DNA of 64,000 bases from Euglena gracilis (Eukaryota; Euglenida; Euglenophyceae; Euglenales). Made by a program: the position numbers and the translations under genes. The notes beneath the pieces are model-generated. The model ran no database searches, was not told where the DNA came from, and saw only the letters and a list, made by a program, of their open reading frames with translations. Shown piece after piece: positions 21,897 to 31,810 of this stretch. Position 1 is the stretch's first letter. Every line of letters begins with the position of its first letter. The stretch is from the NCBI GenBank assembly GCA_039621445.1, contig CP154954.1, forward strand, positions 21,340,954 to 21,404,953. Direction: 5' to 3'.

Positions 21897-23320
21897 CTAG
21901 GCTGGCTCCTCTGTTAACGGGGTTTCCCCGGGAACAGGGAGGTTGAGGCGTAATACCTCAGGCGTGTGGGGCACCGTCTCCGGCGGGTTCTCCCGCGGAG
22001 GGGTCGGTCTCCCCGGCGTACCCAGTGAGGATGGTGACGGTGGGACGGGTGTCATTTCGCCTGTCGGCGATCCTGGGCGCTGGGCAGTTTCTGCCACAGT
22101 GTCCAGCATCACGACCGATGGGCTACGGGTTTCCCGTGCCGGAGGTTCTGCTGGCTGAGGTTCATCCTCGGCCATAGGGACCTCTTCCTCCTCCTCCTCC
22201 GCTTCCGAGGGGAGTCCTCTGTGTGGAGTTGTGCTGCAGTACGCGGGTCTTTTCCGCTTCTGTAGCACCCTTGTGCATCTGACAGGCGGTAAAAGCTTAT
22301 ACTTTCACTTCTGTCAGTCTGGGGTATGGGGGCGGCCACGACGCTCTCACCCAGCTTCCGGGTGGAGGCTGCGGCTCGTCGTCGTCGATCAGGCAGAGGT
22401 CTTCCCACTGCTGTCGACAATTCTCAGTCACGCCGTAATCTCCTAGTTCTTCCAGGAAAGCGGGCAGCGGCAACGCATAACGAGGTACTTTTCCCTCGTG
22501 TGCGGCGAAAAACATCTGGAAATCTTCCCATATCAGGATATTCCCGAATTGGGTATCCAGGTGCTCCTGGAGGCCAATTTCGGCCTCTTCCCAGTCCGGT
22601 CGCAGGTTCATCCTGCGCTGGTCAGGGTCATTGGGTCTGGGCGCCACCTCGGTGTATCCCCGAGGTAACCGCCCTTCTGTGGACATCCACATCGGTGTTC
22701 ATGTATTCCAATATGTAGACCTCCAGGACGTAGGTAATCCACGCCCTGTGCCAGTACTGCTGCAGCAGAAATATTTTCTGCCGGTGCTGTTTCAGCACAT
22801 TTCGGTCTTGCGTTCCGAGATTGGGATTCCGGCACTGATGCAGGAGGAATCTCCTGGTCGGCTGGCTGCCGGCACTTTCGGCAGTCGGAGGCGGTTTTCC
22901 GCGTTCTCCGAAACCCCAGAAGTCAACAATGTGAACTTCTTTGCAAAACTGGCATTCCAGTTTGAACCGCTGGGGGTACGCGAGGTCCACGTCCAGTACC
23001 TTGAACAGCATGCCATACATGCTGTCCAAGAATACTTGGAGGTTGCTTGTGAACATTACCGCAGCCTGCGCCTGGAGTTTCTCCGGCAGGGGGTAGTACT
23101 TCCACTGGATTCCCAGTGCTCCCACGGAATACATGTGAGTGAAGATTTCCTTCAACTGTGCGACGAACGTTTCTCGTCTTCACAAGTATTCATACAATCA
23201 ATATACGTCAGACCGTTTCGGTCAGTAAAAATGCCGAAATTCTGGCAGGGGTATCCCAACCAGAACCAGAGCTCCCAGAAACCGGGCATCCGGTCCAGGA
23301 CAACTTCATTCGAATGAGGT
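21897..23320 (-). CDS. Element extra ORF 1, ordered C-terminal region (frame-broken)
   Basis: A chain of minus-strand frames. 23,320-23,165 reads RMPGFWELWFWLGYPCQNFG then IFTDRNGLTYIDCMN. 23,155-22,628 contains LPEKLQAQAAVMFTSNLQVF, then RFKLECQFCKEVHIVDFWGF. 22,692-22,297 contains LQEHLDTQFGNILIWEDFQM and an acidic end. 22,268-21,897 is Pro/Glu-rich (EAEEEEEEVP). The shifts lie near 23,160, 22,690 and 22,290. It includes a CxxC pair (CQFC) like extra ORF 2. No known envelope signature (signal peptide, transmembrane segment, furin site) is visible, so I do not call it env. Confidence 0.4.
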
Positions 23321-25158
23321 TATCCCTCAAACGCATGAAGTTCGGCACCGTAGAAAAAACGTTTGCAGTGATCGTTCATACGATTCTGCACCACTTCGAG
23401 CACCGCATCCGGTGGTCGGTGGATCACGTTGCCTGCCCTTGTGAACGTTTGGAGATCCTTGTCGGTTTTCGGCCAGATCTCCTCAAGGTATTTGAACACT
23501 GAGGCAACGTCATAATCCTTCGTTTTGGAAGGTTCGGCGGCTTTTCCGCCTTTTCCTACTGGAGGTCCGGCAGATTTTCCGCCTTTGCCTGGAGTTGGCC
23601 AAGCGGCTTTTCCGCCTTTGCCAGGTGGGGCTTTTCCACCTTTCTCCTGGCCTTTTCCTTTACCCTTACCCTTGCCCTTACCTTTACCCTTACCCTTTGT
23701 GTTAGACAGCCATTCGAATGTCGCCCAGTAATCCCAGTATTCTGGGTCTTCTGGCGTAAACACAGGGTAAGTCACGGATTCTGTGCTTGGCGCTCGAGCA
23801 AATTCCTGCTCAGCGTCACCACGATTCGAGTAAACCGGTGCAACTGGGGATGGTCGGGTTTCCCGACGTGCCCGTTCTGCCGTCACGTCTGGCGCTGGCG
23901 GAGCTTCCTCCTCAGCGTCGACGTGCATCGCCGCGGGCGGTTTTTCCGACCTCGGCGAGCGGCGCTGTGGCTGCGGCGTCAGGTTTTCCGGGCCGCGGTC
24001 ACGCTTGCCGGCGGCAGAGCTTGTGGGCCGTGCTGGAGGCGCTTCCGCCACATCAACGTCCTGCTGTCGCGCTGGTTGACTTGATCGTGATGGAGCTGGG
24101 ACTCCTGTGAGAGCCGACACAGCAGCATCATACTGCTGGCGCTCTTCTCGTGTCATTTCCGCCCGGACAGGGTATCCCTGGCCGGCGGAAACAGGGGGAC
24201 GACGTGCTATTTGTCGTTGGATTGTCACAGCATATTCATACTGTTGACGCTCCTCCGAAGTCTCGAACGGCCGGCCAGTCCACGGGTTAACGGGTTCATC
24301 CCGTACCGTGGGAACTGGTGCCGCACGAGGCGCTGCCGGGGCTTCCTGTGGACGAGCGCTTCGGGCAGAGTCAGACGCCGGGGGAGGGTTTCCCTCCGCA
24401 GGACGTCTTGGGATAGGGTCAGGTATGGTTGGGTGGGGTTGAGGTGGATACACGTACTGATCCCGTGGCATTGGCGCCTCCTGGGGGTAATCCCCAGAGA
24501 CGGTGTACTGAGACACATGCTCCTGCGCAGGATAATCCCGCCGGGGCATGCGCTCAGGGGATCGAAAAATACTTTCTTTCACACGTGGGTGTTCACTCCG
24601 GACAGGTGCTTCTACTGTCTCTTCCACGAGTAATCCGGGGGAGTGAGCACGAAAATGTGCAGTGTAAGTGCCAACTGGTGGTACCTGCCGTGCTACCTGT
24701 GGCGGGACTTCCACGCCCAGGTCACGCATGGTAATGTCCGCCGCGAATCCCGACGTGTCCGGGTCGGTGTAGTACACCAGACCGGTCATCGTCGCCTGGG
24801 CGCACATACACCACAGGGCTGGAGGGGTATTCGCGATGGTCAAAACTTTACGGCAGTGGTCATCCCACAATGCCTGGGTGAGGTGGTCTGGTGCCGGGTT
24901 TGCGCTCATACGCATAACCCGGTTCATCGTCTCCGCCGTGCGGTGGATCATCACACCCGCAAACGGTGGGAGGCGACGGGAGCCTGATGGCTGGGATGGC
25001 CGCGCTTCCGCGGGCATCGAGGTCCTCCTGCTACTGCTGCTGGCTTCAGGGTTTCCCTGAGCCGCAGTCCGTGCAGGTGGCTGTGTACCGTATCGGTACG
25101 CATACTGGTCAGGTTGAGGGTGAGTGGTGGGGCGGTCCTCCGCCTGGCTCCCTTCCAC
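23320..25158 (-). CDS. Element extra ORF 1, 612-residue Pro-rich frame
   Basis: Long uninterrupted frame after the chromodomain. Residues 50-190 look ordered: GVMIHRTAETMNRVMRMSAN, WDDHCRKVLTIANTPPALWC and GLVYYTDPDTSGFAADITMR. Residues 200-430 are Pro/Arg/Glu-rich and include a duplicated motif (SEERQQYEYAV / REERQQYDAAV). A (KG)n tract near residues 485-500 and GKGGKA repeats follow, then an ordered end (DVASVFKYLEEIWPKTDKDL). Function is unknown. It follows the integrase-chromodomain frame by about 170 bp, so expression would need readthrough, splicing or a subgenomic RNA. Confidence 0.6.
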   Translation of the reverse strand: MEGSQAEDRPTTHPQPDQYAYRYGTQPPARTAAQGNPEASSSSRRTSMPAEARPSQPSGSRRLPPFAGVMIHRTAETMNRVMRMSANPAPDHLTQALWDDHCRKVLTIANTPPALWCMCAQATMTGLVYYTDPDTSGFAADITMRDLGVEVPPQVARQVPPVGTYTAHFRAHSPGLLVEETVEAPVRSEHPRVKESIFRSPERMPRRDYPAQEHVSQYTVSGDYPQEAPMPRDQYVYPPQPHPTIPDPIPRRPAEGNPPPASDSARSARPQEAPAAPRAAPVPTVRDEPVNPWTGRPFETSEERQQYEYAVTIQRQIARRPPVSAGQGYPVRAEMTREERQQYDAAVSALTGVPAPSRSSQPARQQDVDVAEAPPARPTSSAAGKRDRGPENLTPQPQRRSPRSEKPPAAMHVDAEEEAPPAPDVTAERARRETRPSPVAPVYSNRGDAEQEFARAPSTESVTYPVFTPEDPEYWDYWATFEWLSNTKGKGKGKGKGKGKGKGQEKGGKAPPGKGGKAAWPTPGKGGKSAGPPVGKGGKAAEPSKTKDYDVASVFKYLEEIWPKTDKDLQTFTRAGNVIHRPPDAVLEVVQNRMNDHCKRFFYGAELHAFEG

Positions 25159-25330
25159 CGGGCAGCATGATACAGCCCGGGGTCGGTACGGTGGGATGTT
25201 TGGGTTGTTGGTTGTAAGGTGTGTAAGGGTAACCGCTTGAGTATTATTTGCTAAAAAGTCTGCGGAAAGAAAGAATGATAAGAATCAATGATAAAAAGAA
25301 GAGAAAACAACATGGGTTTCCCATGCGTTC

Positions 25331-25919
25331 TCAAAAACTTGTCATGGAAACATCAATGTTATGTTTCTTGTTCCACAGCTTCCGATACTGCTGGACATAC
25401 CCAACAAAACTGGTTGCTGGCTCCCAAGTGTCCTCCTCGGGCCCACACCCTTTCCAGCGGACCTTCCAAAGGTGCATACCTTTGTCGATTTTGTGATCGA
25501 TGATTTTATCGACTACAAAGTCGTCCGTCTCAGGTAATCTGGAACGGGGTTTGAAGTGCAAACACGGGATGGGTTTCCCATCCGGTGGCGACAGGTATGG
25601 TTTGAAGTCGTCCATATGAACGTCCTCAAAACCATTCGGTAATGCAACCTTGTAACGCCCGCTGGTACCTAGTCTTTCTAGGATTTCGCAGGGGCCGAGC
25701 CAGAGGGGGTCCAGCTTGGAAGATGCATGCGAGTACGGCTATTCCGCACCCACACGCGGTCACCGGGACTATACACAGGTGTCTTGAAATTCTACAAAGC
25801 CGATTTCCGTTTGGTTGCATGAATATCAGTCACGCGCTTCTGGACTGCAGAACGTAGATTTTCTACTTCCGCAAACCAGCTGACACTTGTTCGGTCGGGT
25901 CTCTCCGAACGGACATCCC
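25331..25919 (-). CDS. Integrase C-terminal part with chromodomain
   Basis: From 25,919 downward a shifted frame reads SWFAEVENLRSAVQKRVTDI and VYSPGDRVWVRNSR, the post-core integrase region. The frame ending at 25,331 reads DDFKPYLSPP and then a chromodomain: DFVVDKIIDHKI, LWKVRWKGCGPEEDTWEPAT and FVGYVQQYRKLW. The aromatic-cage and 'KV-WKG-...-TWEP' positions are well kept. In chromoviruses this domain directs integration to histone-marked chromatin. At least two frame changes separate it from the integrase core. Confidence 0.8.
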
Positions 25920-28195
25920 CTATGGCCGGAGGGTCCCGTCCGAAACTAATTTATAGGGGGAGTGTGGTAAAACCAACCCTGGTAGGGTATTGATATAAAA
26001 CAAAGACCATGGTAGAACTGATATCCAGTTGCTGCGTGGGTCAGCCAGTGAAAGGCGAAGCATATTCACGACGGATTTCACGGCTGCCTCGGCTCTACCA
26101 TTGCCTTTGGGTCGGTATATAATGGAAAAATGTTGCTCGATTCCGAGAAAACCGCATAAAGTGGTGAAAAACCTTGAAGAAATCAAATGGTCTTGATGAC
26201 TCACGATTTCATTCGGTAAACCCATTAAGCAAATGCATTTCTCCAAAAATATAGTTGCCAAACTTTGGGCAGTCAACCCTGACTTCTGGCATGGAATGGC
26301 TACAATGTACCCACTCAGCCTGCAGACGACCACAAAAACGTAATCGTAAATTTTGTCGTCCGTTCCTTTGCACGGTTCTAATTCTAGTAAATCCATGCAG
26401 AGGGATGTAAAAATGTCAGGGGGTACGGGGAAAAAGTCCATCGTACCAGGGGGGGTACCTCTGCTGGGTTTTACCACTTGACAAATTTGACACCGTTGCG
26501 CTATTCGCAAACAGCGTGAGTAAAGCTCTTTCTCGCTCAGGGTTGTGCAATACCTGCGGCCCACCAACGAAAGAAGTTTGGGGGCCCCAGGGTGACCATG
26601 GTTGTGATAACACAAAATCACATCATCAACCAGGTCCTGGGGGATACAATATTTGTAACCCGACTCATTGCGAAAAACCAACCGTAAAGGTGAAAGAGTG
26701 TAATTGTCCAGCACTTCGCCATTACGAAGTCTGGTGACAATGGTGTCATACACCGGGTCACGACTATAATCCCATTCGCGAAAGAACAGTGGGGAAGGGG
26801 ACTCCGTGCGTGTGATACGCCGTGGTCCGGACGTGCTTCCACGTCGGCGCCTTCCGCGCACTGGTGCGATCAGGAATATTTGTGAAACGGGAAAGGAATC
26901 CAAAAGATTATCCGCAGCGTCGTTTCGACGTGCGTACTCGTCAGCTTCCTGACTTCCATGAAAAGTCGCGTCTCCTTCATCCGGGTTCCCAGGGTAATAC
27001 CAAGGGACCCGACTGAGCGGATCCGCTACTTTTTGTGTGTGACCAGGGGTATAAATAACCACAAGGTTGAATTGACTCAAGAACTCATGCCATCTGCATC
27101 GCCTTCCGACCGATGACATGGCCTTCTCATGGTCGGTCTTGACGAGGATCTGGACGAGGCTGCTGGCTACCCAGCTTCGGAATTTCTGGAGTATAAGCAC
27201 GATTGCGTAGGTTTCCTTCTCGCGTATACTCCACTTGACGTGACCTTTTCCATCATCGCCCTGTAACTTTCTGCTGAAGAAAGCCACAGGTCGGAGCTCA
27301 TTCGCCGCGTTATGCTGGCTAAGAACTCCGCCAACAGCGTAATCGCTGCTGTCGACTTCCAGGACATATGGTTTGTACGGGTCCGCGATTTCGAGGACAA
27401 CATTCTCCAAAAGCAAAACCTTGATTTTCTCAAGGGCCTCGCGCATTTGGTCATCCCAAATGACTTTGGTGTTGTCAACAGCCCGGTTTTTGAGCTGTTT
27501 GGTGAGGGGCACCGTGATTTTCGCGAAGTCCTTCATATATATCGCGTAGTATTGGGCTAATCCCAAAAATCCTTTGAGGTGAGTAATCGTTTTGATTACC
27601 TCAGGGGTCCATTTCTTAATGGCTTCGAGTTTACTGGGAGCGGCTTTCCGCTGTCCATTGCTGAGGATGTGACCGCAAAATTTTATGAGTATCCGAAACA
27701 AATGCATTTTCGCGCCTTTCGCGAAAAGCACATGTTTTTGAAAAGCGGTTAATACCGTGCAAACATGGTGGAAATGTGTGACGAGGATATCCTCGCTCGA
27801 TTTTGCGGATGGAGGTGGCGTTCCCACCAGCACATCATCAATGTACACAATGGCAAACGGTAAATCGCGTAGAACCCATTGTATCATGCGCTGAAACATG
27901 GCTGAGCCATTCTTAACACCCATGGGGAGTACCGTCCATTGGTACACACCCTTGGATGTCACGAATGCCGTGTATGGTTGTGAGTCAGGGTGCAAGTGCA
28001 TTTGGTGAAAACCGTCCTCCAGAAAATTGACCACAACCGTTTTTCCGATTGTTTGGTGATCAAGTCCTCGATCAGGGGGAGCGGGAAGGGATCATCCCTT
28101 GTTTGGGAGTTCAGGTACCGGTAATCCAGCACCAGTCTCCATTTCTTCTGACCTGAGGGGTCTGGGGGTTTAGGAACAGCAAATGCTTGGGATGT
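25920..28195 (-). CDS. Pol: reverse transcriptase, RNase H and integrase core
   Basis: The frame 25,920-28,034 (704 residues) plus an upstream shifted piece (KKWRLVLDYRYLNSQ, 28,035-28,195). RT: GFHQMHLHPDSQPYTAFVTS, VLPMGVKNGSAMFQRMIQWV and the catalytic FAIVYIDDVLVG. RT connection and RNase H: PYVLEVDSSDYAVGGVLSQH, RPVAFFSRKL, and TPGHTQKVADPLSR near the end. Integrase: the H2C2 zinc site (NHGHPGAPK...CLRIAQRCQICQ), then MDLLEL for the first catalytic Asp and NGRAEAAVK for Glu. The second acidic position reads SHQDHLISSRFF. By alignment to the usual SDxxxxFxSxFW and the 35-residue spacing to Glu, the catalytic Asp is replaced by His. The frame is intact over 2.1 kb but enzymatically doubtful. 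Confidence 0.88.
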
Positions 28196-29965
28196 CTACT
28201 CACTTTTCGAGGGTACGATCCAATTGCGCTGAATAAGCTTCTCAATCATTTCATTGAGAGCTTGTTCGCGTTCTCCCGAACATCGAAAAAATTTTCGGTG
28301 CATTGGTTTAGCTCCTTCCTTAACCTCGATCTTACAAACACCGAACGGACCGCGTATCGCGGGGTCGATGTCGCACGCGTATACTGCATTTTCCAGCACA
28401 CCGTGAAATTCGCGGGTAATCCGCGAACAGAATTCGGCTGACTTAGGATGCTGACCTGCACTCTCGATGACTGCGGAAACCACCAGGGTATCCCTGGGGC
28501 TACCGAGCTTCCTCGGCACCGCGAATTCAGACATTCCGAACGCATCGAAGAAACATACGCGAAAAATGATTTCTTGCAAGGGTGGTAATATTTTACCACA
28601 AAAATCCTCACAAATCGGTATATTGGTGGGTAAATCCCACCAATAAAAACATACATACGATAGTTGTGTGAACCATTCCGCTTCCGGAATGATGGGTATG
28701 AGAATAACTGCACGGGCTTCATCCCGCAGAATTTTCTCAACCGCACATCCGATAAGTTTTGGGGGAGGGTGCATCCATAACACCGTATCACCCCAAAATT
28801 TATCAAATGCGTTGGAGTGTTGTGACCAATGACGTGGCAAACGGGCATGTGCATTTGATGAAAAGGCATCGATTTCTAATGCCAAATCAAAAGAATCAGC
28901 CAATGTCGCGATTTTGGAAAACCATCGTTCCAAAATGCGATATTGACCAAAATTGAAAGCATTCCATACGCGTTTCGCGTATTCATGCACCCGATTTCCG
29001 GGTTGGAGTGAAGAAACACAATGAATGGATCCACAAACATGCGGGTTGTCTTCCACTACCTCAAGGGGTAATCCCAAGGGAGTTTGGACAGGTTGGGGGT
29101 TTCCCCATTCCGCATCGAATCCGTACAAAGTGTGATCGCGATTGTAATTAGGAATGACGCTTTTCGCGTTTCCGAACAACGAGGCGAATCCGCGTTTTTG
29201 GAGTACTCGGTGTATCTCCGCGCATTGCGGGCTACAAACAAGTCTATCCTGGGGTATGGATTCCGTTTTCGGAATTACGATTAGTGTCGGATTTTGAACT
29301 AAACATCCACAATCGAAATCCGATTGGGTGGAAATTCTCCTGTAGTGCACACATTGGAAGGAAGTGTAGTGGTGTGACGGATGTGCGTGTAAGTGGGTGT
29401 CGATGGCATTAGCCGGTGAGTCTTGTACAGGTGTGCCTGGATTCGGCACAACTGGTGGGAAACGGAGTGGTGGTGCGGCTGGGCGACTACTCGACACCGA
29501 TATATCTTCAGGCCTTTGGGCTTTCGTCTTGTAACCCAGTGAAACGGCGGGGGTACCGCTACTCGCTTGCCCTGCCTCATGTGGAACGCATGTTGGTGTG
29601 TCATTGGGCAGGGGGGAGGCTTTCTCCGTACCCCGGGTGTGGAAAACGGTTGTTGGTGTGGTGGATAACGGTGTTGCCATTGTGTGTAACGGTGTTGGAA
29701 AAGTGGTGGTCATCATGGCGGATGCCAACGGTGATGGTGGTTTGGGTGTCAATGAAGTGGTGGGTGCTGTGCGCAAACCGTGGAAGTGGCAATCCACAAC
29801 CAATCGGTACTGGCGTAAAAATGGGTATCCCAAAATTACGTCAGACCTGTGAATTCCGGACTCGTAACCCCAAATATTGGTGAAATGTTGTAATTGTTGG
29901 GGTTGTGAGTGATGCTTCGGAATGATGGGCAAGAGTATCTCGAGCACATCCCAAATCACCACCAC
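28196..29965 (-). CDS. Pol N-terminal part: protease end, long linker, RT start
   Basis: 589-residue frame. It starts within the protease (VILGYPFLRQYRLVVDCHFH, the usual end of a retroviral-type aspartic protease) and runs through about 450 residues of unassigned linker, which contains Cys-rich NPTLIVIPKTESIPQDRLVC SPQC. It ends in the RT entry KIEVKEGAKPMHRKFFRCSG and MIEKLIQRNWIVPSKSE. A TAG stop then interrupts the RT (SE-stop-TSQAFAVPK) at about 28,196. The linker is much longer than usual for Ty3/Gypsy pol. Confidence 0.75.
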   Translation of the reverse strand: MVVIWDVLEILLPIIPKHHSQPQQLQHFTNIWGYESGIHRSDVILGYPFLRQYRLVVDCHFHGLRTAPTTSLTPKPPSPLASAMMTTTFPTPLHTMATPLSTTPTTVFHTRGTEKASPLPNDTPTCVPHEAGQASSGTPAVSLGYKTKAQRPEDISVSSSRPAAPPLRFPPVVPNPGTPVQDSPANAIDTHLHAHPSHHYTSFQCVHYRRISTQSDFDCGCLVQNPTLIVIPKTESIPQDRLVCSPQCAEIHRVLQKRGFASLFGNAKSVIPNYNRDHTLYGFDAEWGNPQPVQTPLGLPLEVVEDNPHVCGSIHCVSSLQPGNRVHEYAKRVWNAFNFGQYRILERWFSKIATLADSFDLALEIDAFSSNAHARLPRHWSQHSNAFDKFWGDTVLWMHPPPKLIGCAVEKILRDEARAVILIPIIPEAEWFTQLSYVCFYWWDLPTNIPICEDFCGKILPPLQEIIFRVCFFDAFGMSEFAVPRKLGSPRDTLVVSAVIESAGQHPKSAEFCSRITREFHGVLENAVYACDIDPAIRGPFGVCKIEVKEGAKPMHRKFFRCSGEREQALNEMIEKLIQRNWIVPSKSE

Positions 29966-30335
29966 ACATGGGGGTGTTATCCGCGGTTGTAATTTTGATC
30001 GGTTTCTTGGCGCTTACCAAGAGCGAGGTTGGTATCAACCCCAACCGAAAGAGCAGTGCAATGCGACAACCAGTGTCAATGAGAATTTTAACTTTGGTGG
30101 AGATATTTTGGATGCGGATTTCCGCTTGGACAAGTAATTCCATTGGTGGTACGCAAAGTGAAGGGTCTGGCGGAAATACGTTTGCATGCCAGCTCTCCCA
30201 TGAACCCTTTCCTACTTTGCTCAGCATTCCGAGCGGAAATGTGGAGTGGGGGGTAGGGGACCTGAAATAATTCCGGGTACTGACCGTGAAGGCGGATGGG
30301 CAGGGGGGGTAAGGTTGATCAGGTCTTACCTCCAT
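29841..30335 (-). CDS. Aspartic protease region
   Basis: Processes the Gag-Pol polyprotein in retroelements. The catalytic box is KVKILIDTGCRIALLF, followed by KKPIKITTADNTPMCGG, the usual flap region. The end of the domain continues in the overlapping frame from 29,965 (VILGYPFL), so a frameshift near 29,960 splits the protease. The first 70 residues have no domain signal. Confidence 0.75.
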   Translation of the reverse strand: MEVRPDQPYPPCPSAFTVSTRNYFRSPTPHSTFPLGMLSKVGKGSWESWHANVFPPDPSLCVPPMELLVQAEIRIQNISTKVKILIDTGCRIALLFRLGLIPTSLLVSAKKPIKITTADNTPMCGGDLGCARDTLAHHSEASLTTPTITTFHQYLGLRVRNSQV

Positions 30336-30429
30336 CTGTTCATCAGCCCAGAGGTCCGTGCCCTCGGACCTCGGGCTCCCCTACTCCAAGTCCGAACCGG
30401 CCGCATAGCCGGCAACGGACTTTTTGGTG

Positions 30430-31415
30430 GAATAGATGGAATTCAATGAGCGCACCGCCATTCGGGCCTCATTAAATTCCCCGTCCGAGGTCTCATCCCC
30501 CTCCCTGCCCGAAGCCGGGGTGTCCTCCTCCAAACAAGAAATCTTGAATCCGACCTTTTTCCGGTTGGAGGAGTAACCACGGTCATCGCGGCGCTTACCG
30601 CGATTTCCGTAGCCGGGCCGGGGGGAACGAGATCTGGGACATTTGGATGAGTGGTGGTCTTTGGAACCGCAAAGTGAACAACGGGATTTGTGGCGGGATT
30701 CCGCATAACGGGGGGAACGGTTTTCCGTTCTTCCATCAAACCGTCGTGGTGAACGGGTTTCTTGTCGACCATGACCGGTGTACCGGGGTTTCCCCGGTGA
30801 CTCGCGCGAAGAGGATGATCCACTTCGCGAACAAGATCATGAAGACTCGCGATTGAAATCCCGTTTTCGGGTAGGGGGTCCAGGTGACCGACCGCGAGGA
30901 GGACGGATTTCCCGACCATCACGCGATGGTGACTTGGGCCTACTACCGCTAAAGCGGTTCTCCGAAGAACGTGAAACTCCCGATTGTCGTGAAAACGCCG
31001 AGGAACCCGATCCCCGTGAGGAGGTCGAGCCCCTTGGGCTTCCAATACGCTTTCGCGCATCGGGATTCGGGCATTCCCGAGACATGTGACCAGATTTGTT
31101 GCACAAAAAACACAGTTTATCCGTGCCTTGGTCCGAAGAACGCTGATTCCGCGTTTTCGGTCCCGTGGTCGGTGATCTTGGTGACATGGGTGATTTTTGC
31201 AACGCATTAACCGCACCTGCAGGGATTCCCGCGGTGGGATGCGTTTGGAAAGCGGACTGTATTTGTCCCAAAACTTGTGTGAGCTTGAGTTGCTTTGACA
31301 CATAATTCCAACGTTGGACAAGAGTCATTTCATGCCCTGCCAACTCCTCGCGATGGATATCCTTCACGAGGGATGGTGAGAAATGCAACAAAACCGCATC
31401 GAATTGTTCGCGCAT
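30430..31415 (-). CDS. Gag nucleocapsid with two CCHC zinc knuckles
   Basis: After the capsid-like part (MREQFDAVLLHFSPSLVKDI) the chain becomes basic and Ser/Arg-rich. Knuckle 1 at 31,071-31,112 is CFLCNKSGHMSREC. Knuckle 2 at 30,639-30,680, in another frame, is CSLCGSKDHHSSKC. Both fit C-x2-C-x4-H-x4-C exactly. Between them lie SR/RGRS-type repeats. Such knuckles bind the element RNA during packaging. The frame changes near 30,837, and an acidic C terminus (plus strand 30,470-30,540) precedes the protease. Confidence 0.82.
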
Positions 31416-31453
31416 TTGCTTCTCGCTAAGTTCATGAACTTCGGAAGCAAGTG

Positions 31454-31810
31454 CTAACCATTTGGCATACCAAAGTCAATGGATTTCCATTTGCGATCGG
31501 ATGGCGCGGATTGTCGCCATTTCTTCTCCAGGGTAATCCTGGTGACCAGGCTTGAGTTGGTTGAAGCGTATTGCTCAACCAGGTCATCGAATGATACGCC
31601 ATTACGTATCACCAAATTGCGTGCGCGTTCTCGCTCCTCCCTCGGTAGGCAATCGATGAATTCCATCTTGACTACCTCGGGATTCGGGTCTTGGGTGGGT
31701 CCCTTTAGTGCCCAGTAGTACTCCCAGTCCCGAAAAAATTGTCTCCGTGTGGTTGGATCCCCGTCCCATTGGGGCTTCACCTTATTCGCGATTGTGATGG
31801 TGCCCTTGAA
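31454..31810 (-). CDS. Gag capsid-like domain
   Basis: Reads VKPQWDGDPTTRRQFFRDWE, YYWALKG, VVKMEFIDCLPREERERARN and FDDLVEQYASTNSS. The 'F-G-D-FFRDWE...L-G...A...W...F-L...F' pattern is the retrotransposon gag (capsid) domain that builds the particle. It overlaps the end of the preceding coiled-coil frame by a few codons, and a shift near 31,455 continues it to WYAKWLALASEVHELSEKQM. Confidence 0.7.
   Translation of the reverse strand, partial: FKGTITIANKVKPQWDGDPTTRRQFFRDWEYYWALKGPTQDPNPEVVKMEFIDCLPREERERARNLVIRNGVSFDDLVEQYASTNSSLVTRITLEKKWRQSAPSDRKWKSIDFGMPNG

Noticed and set aside
19760-25158. Envelope gene after integrase
   Set aside because: No signal peptide, transmembrane helix, cleavage site or fusion peptide can be seen; the composition is Pro/Lys/Gly-rich with CxxC pairs.
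25331-25615. Chromodomain frame as a stand-alone host chromatin gene
   Set aside because: It continues directly from the integrase C-terminal region on the same strand within the LTR element, so it belongs to pol.
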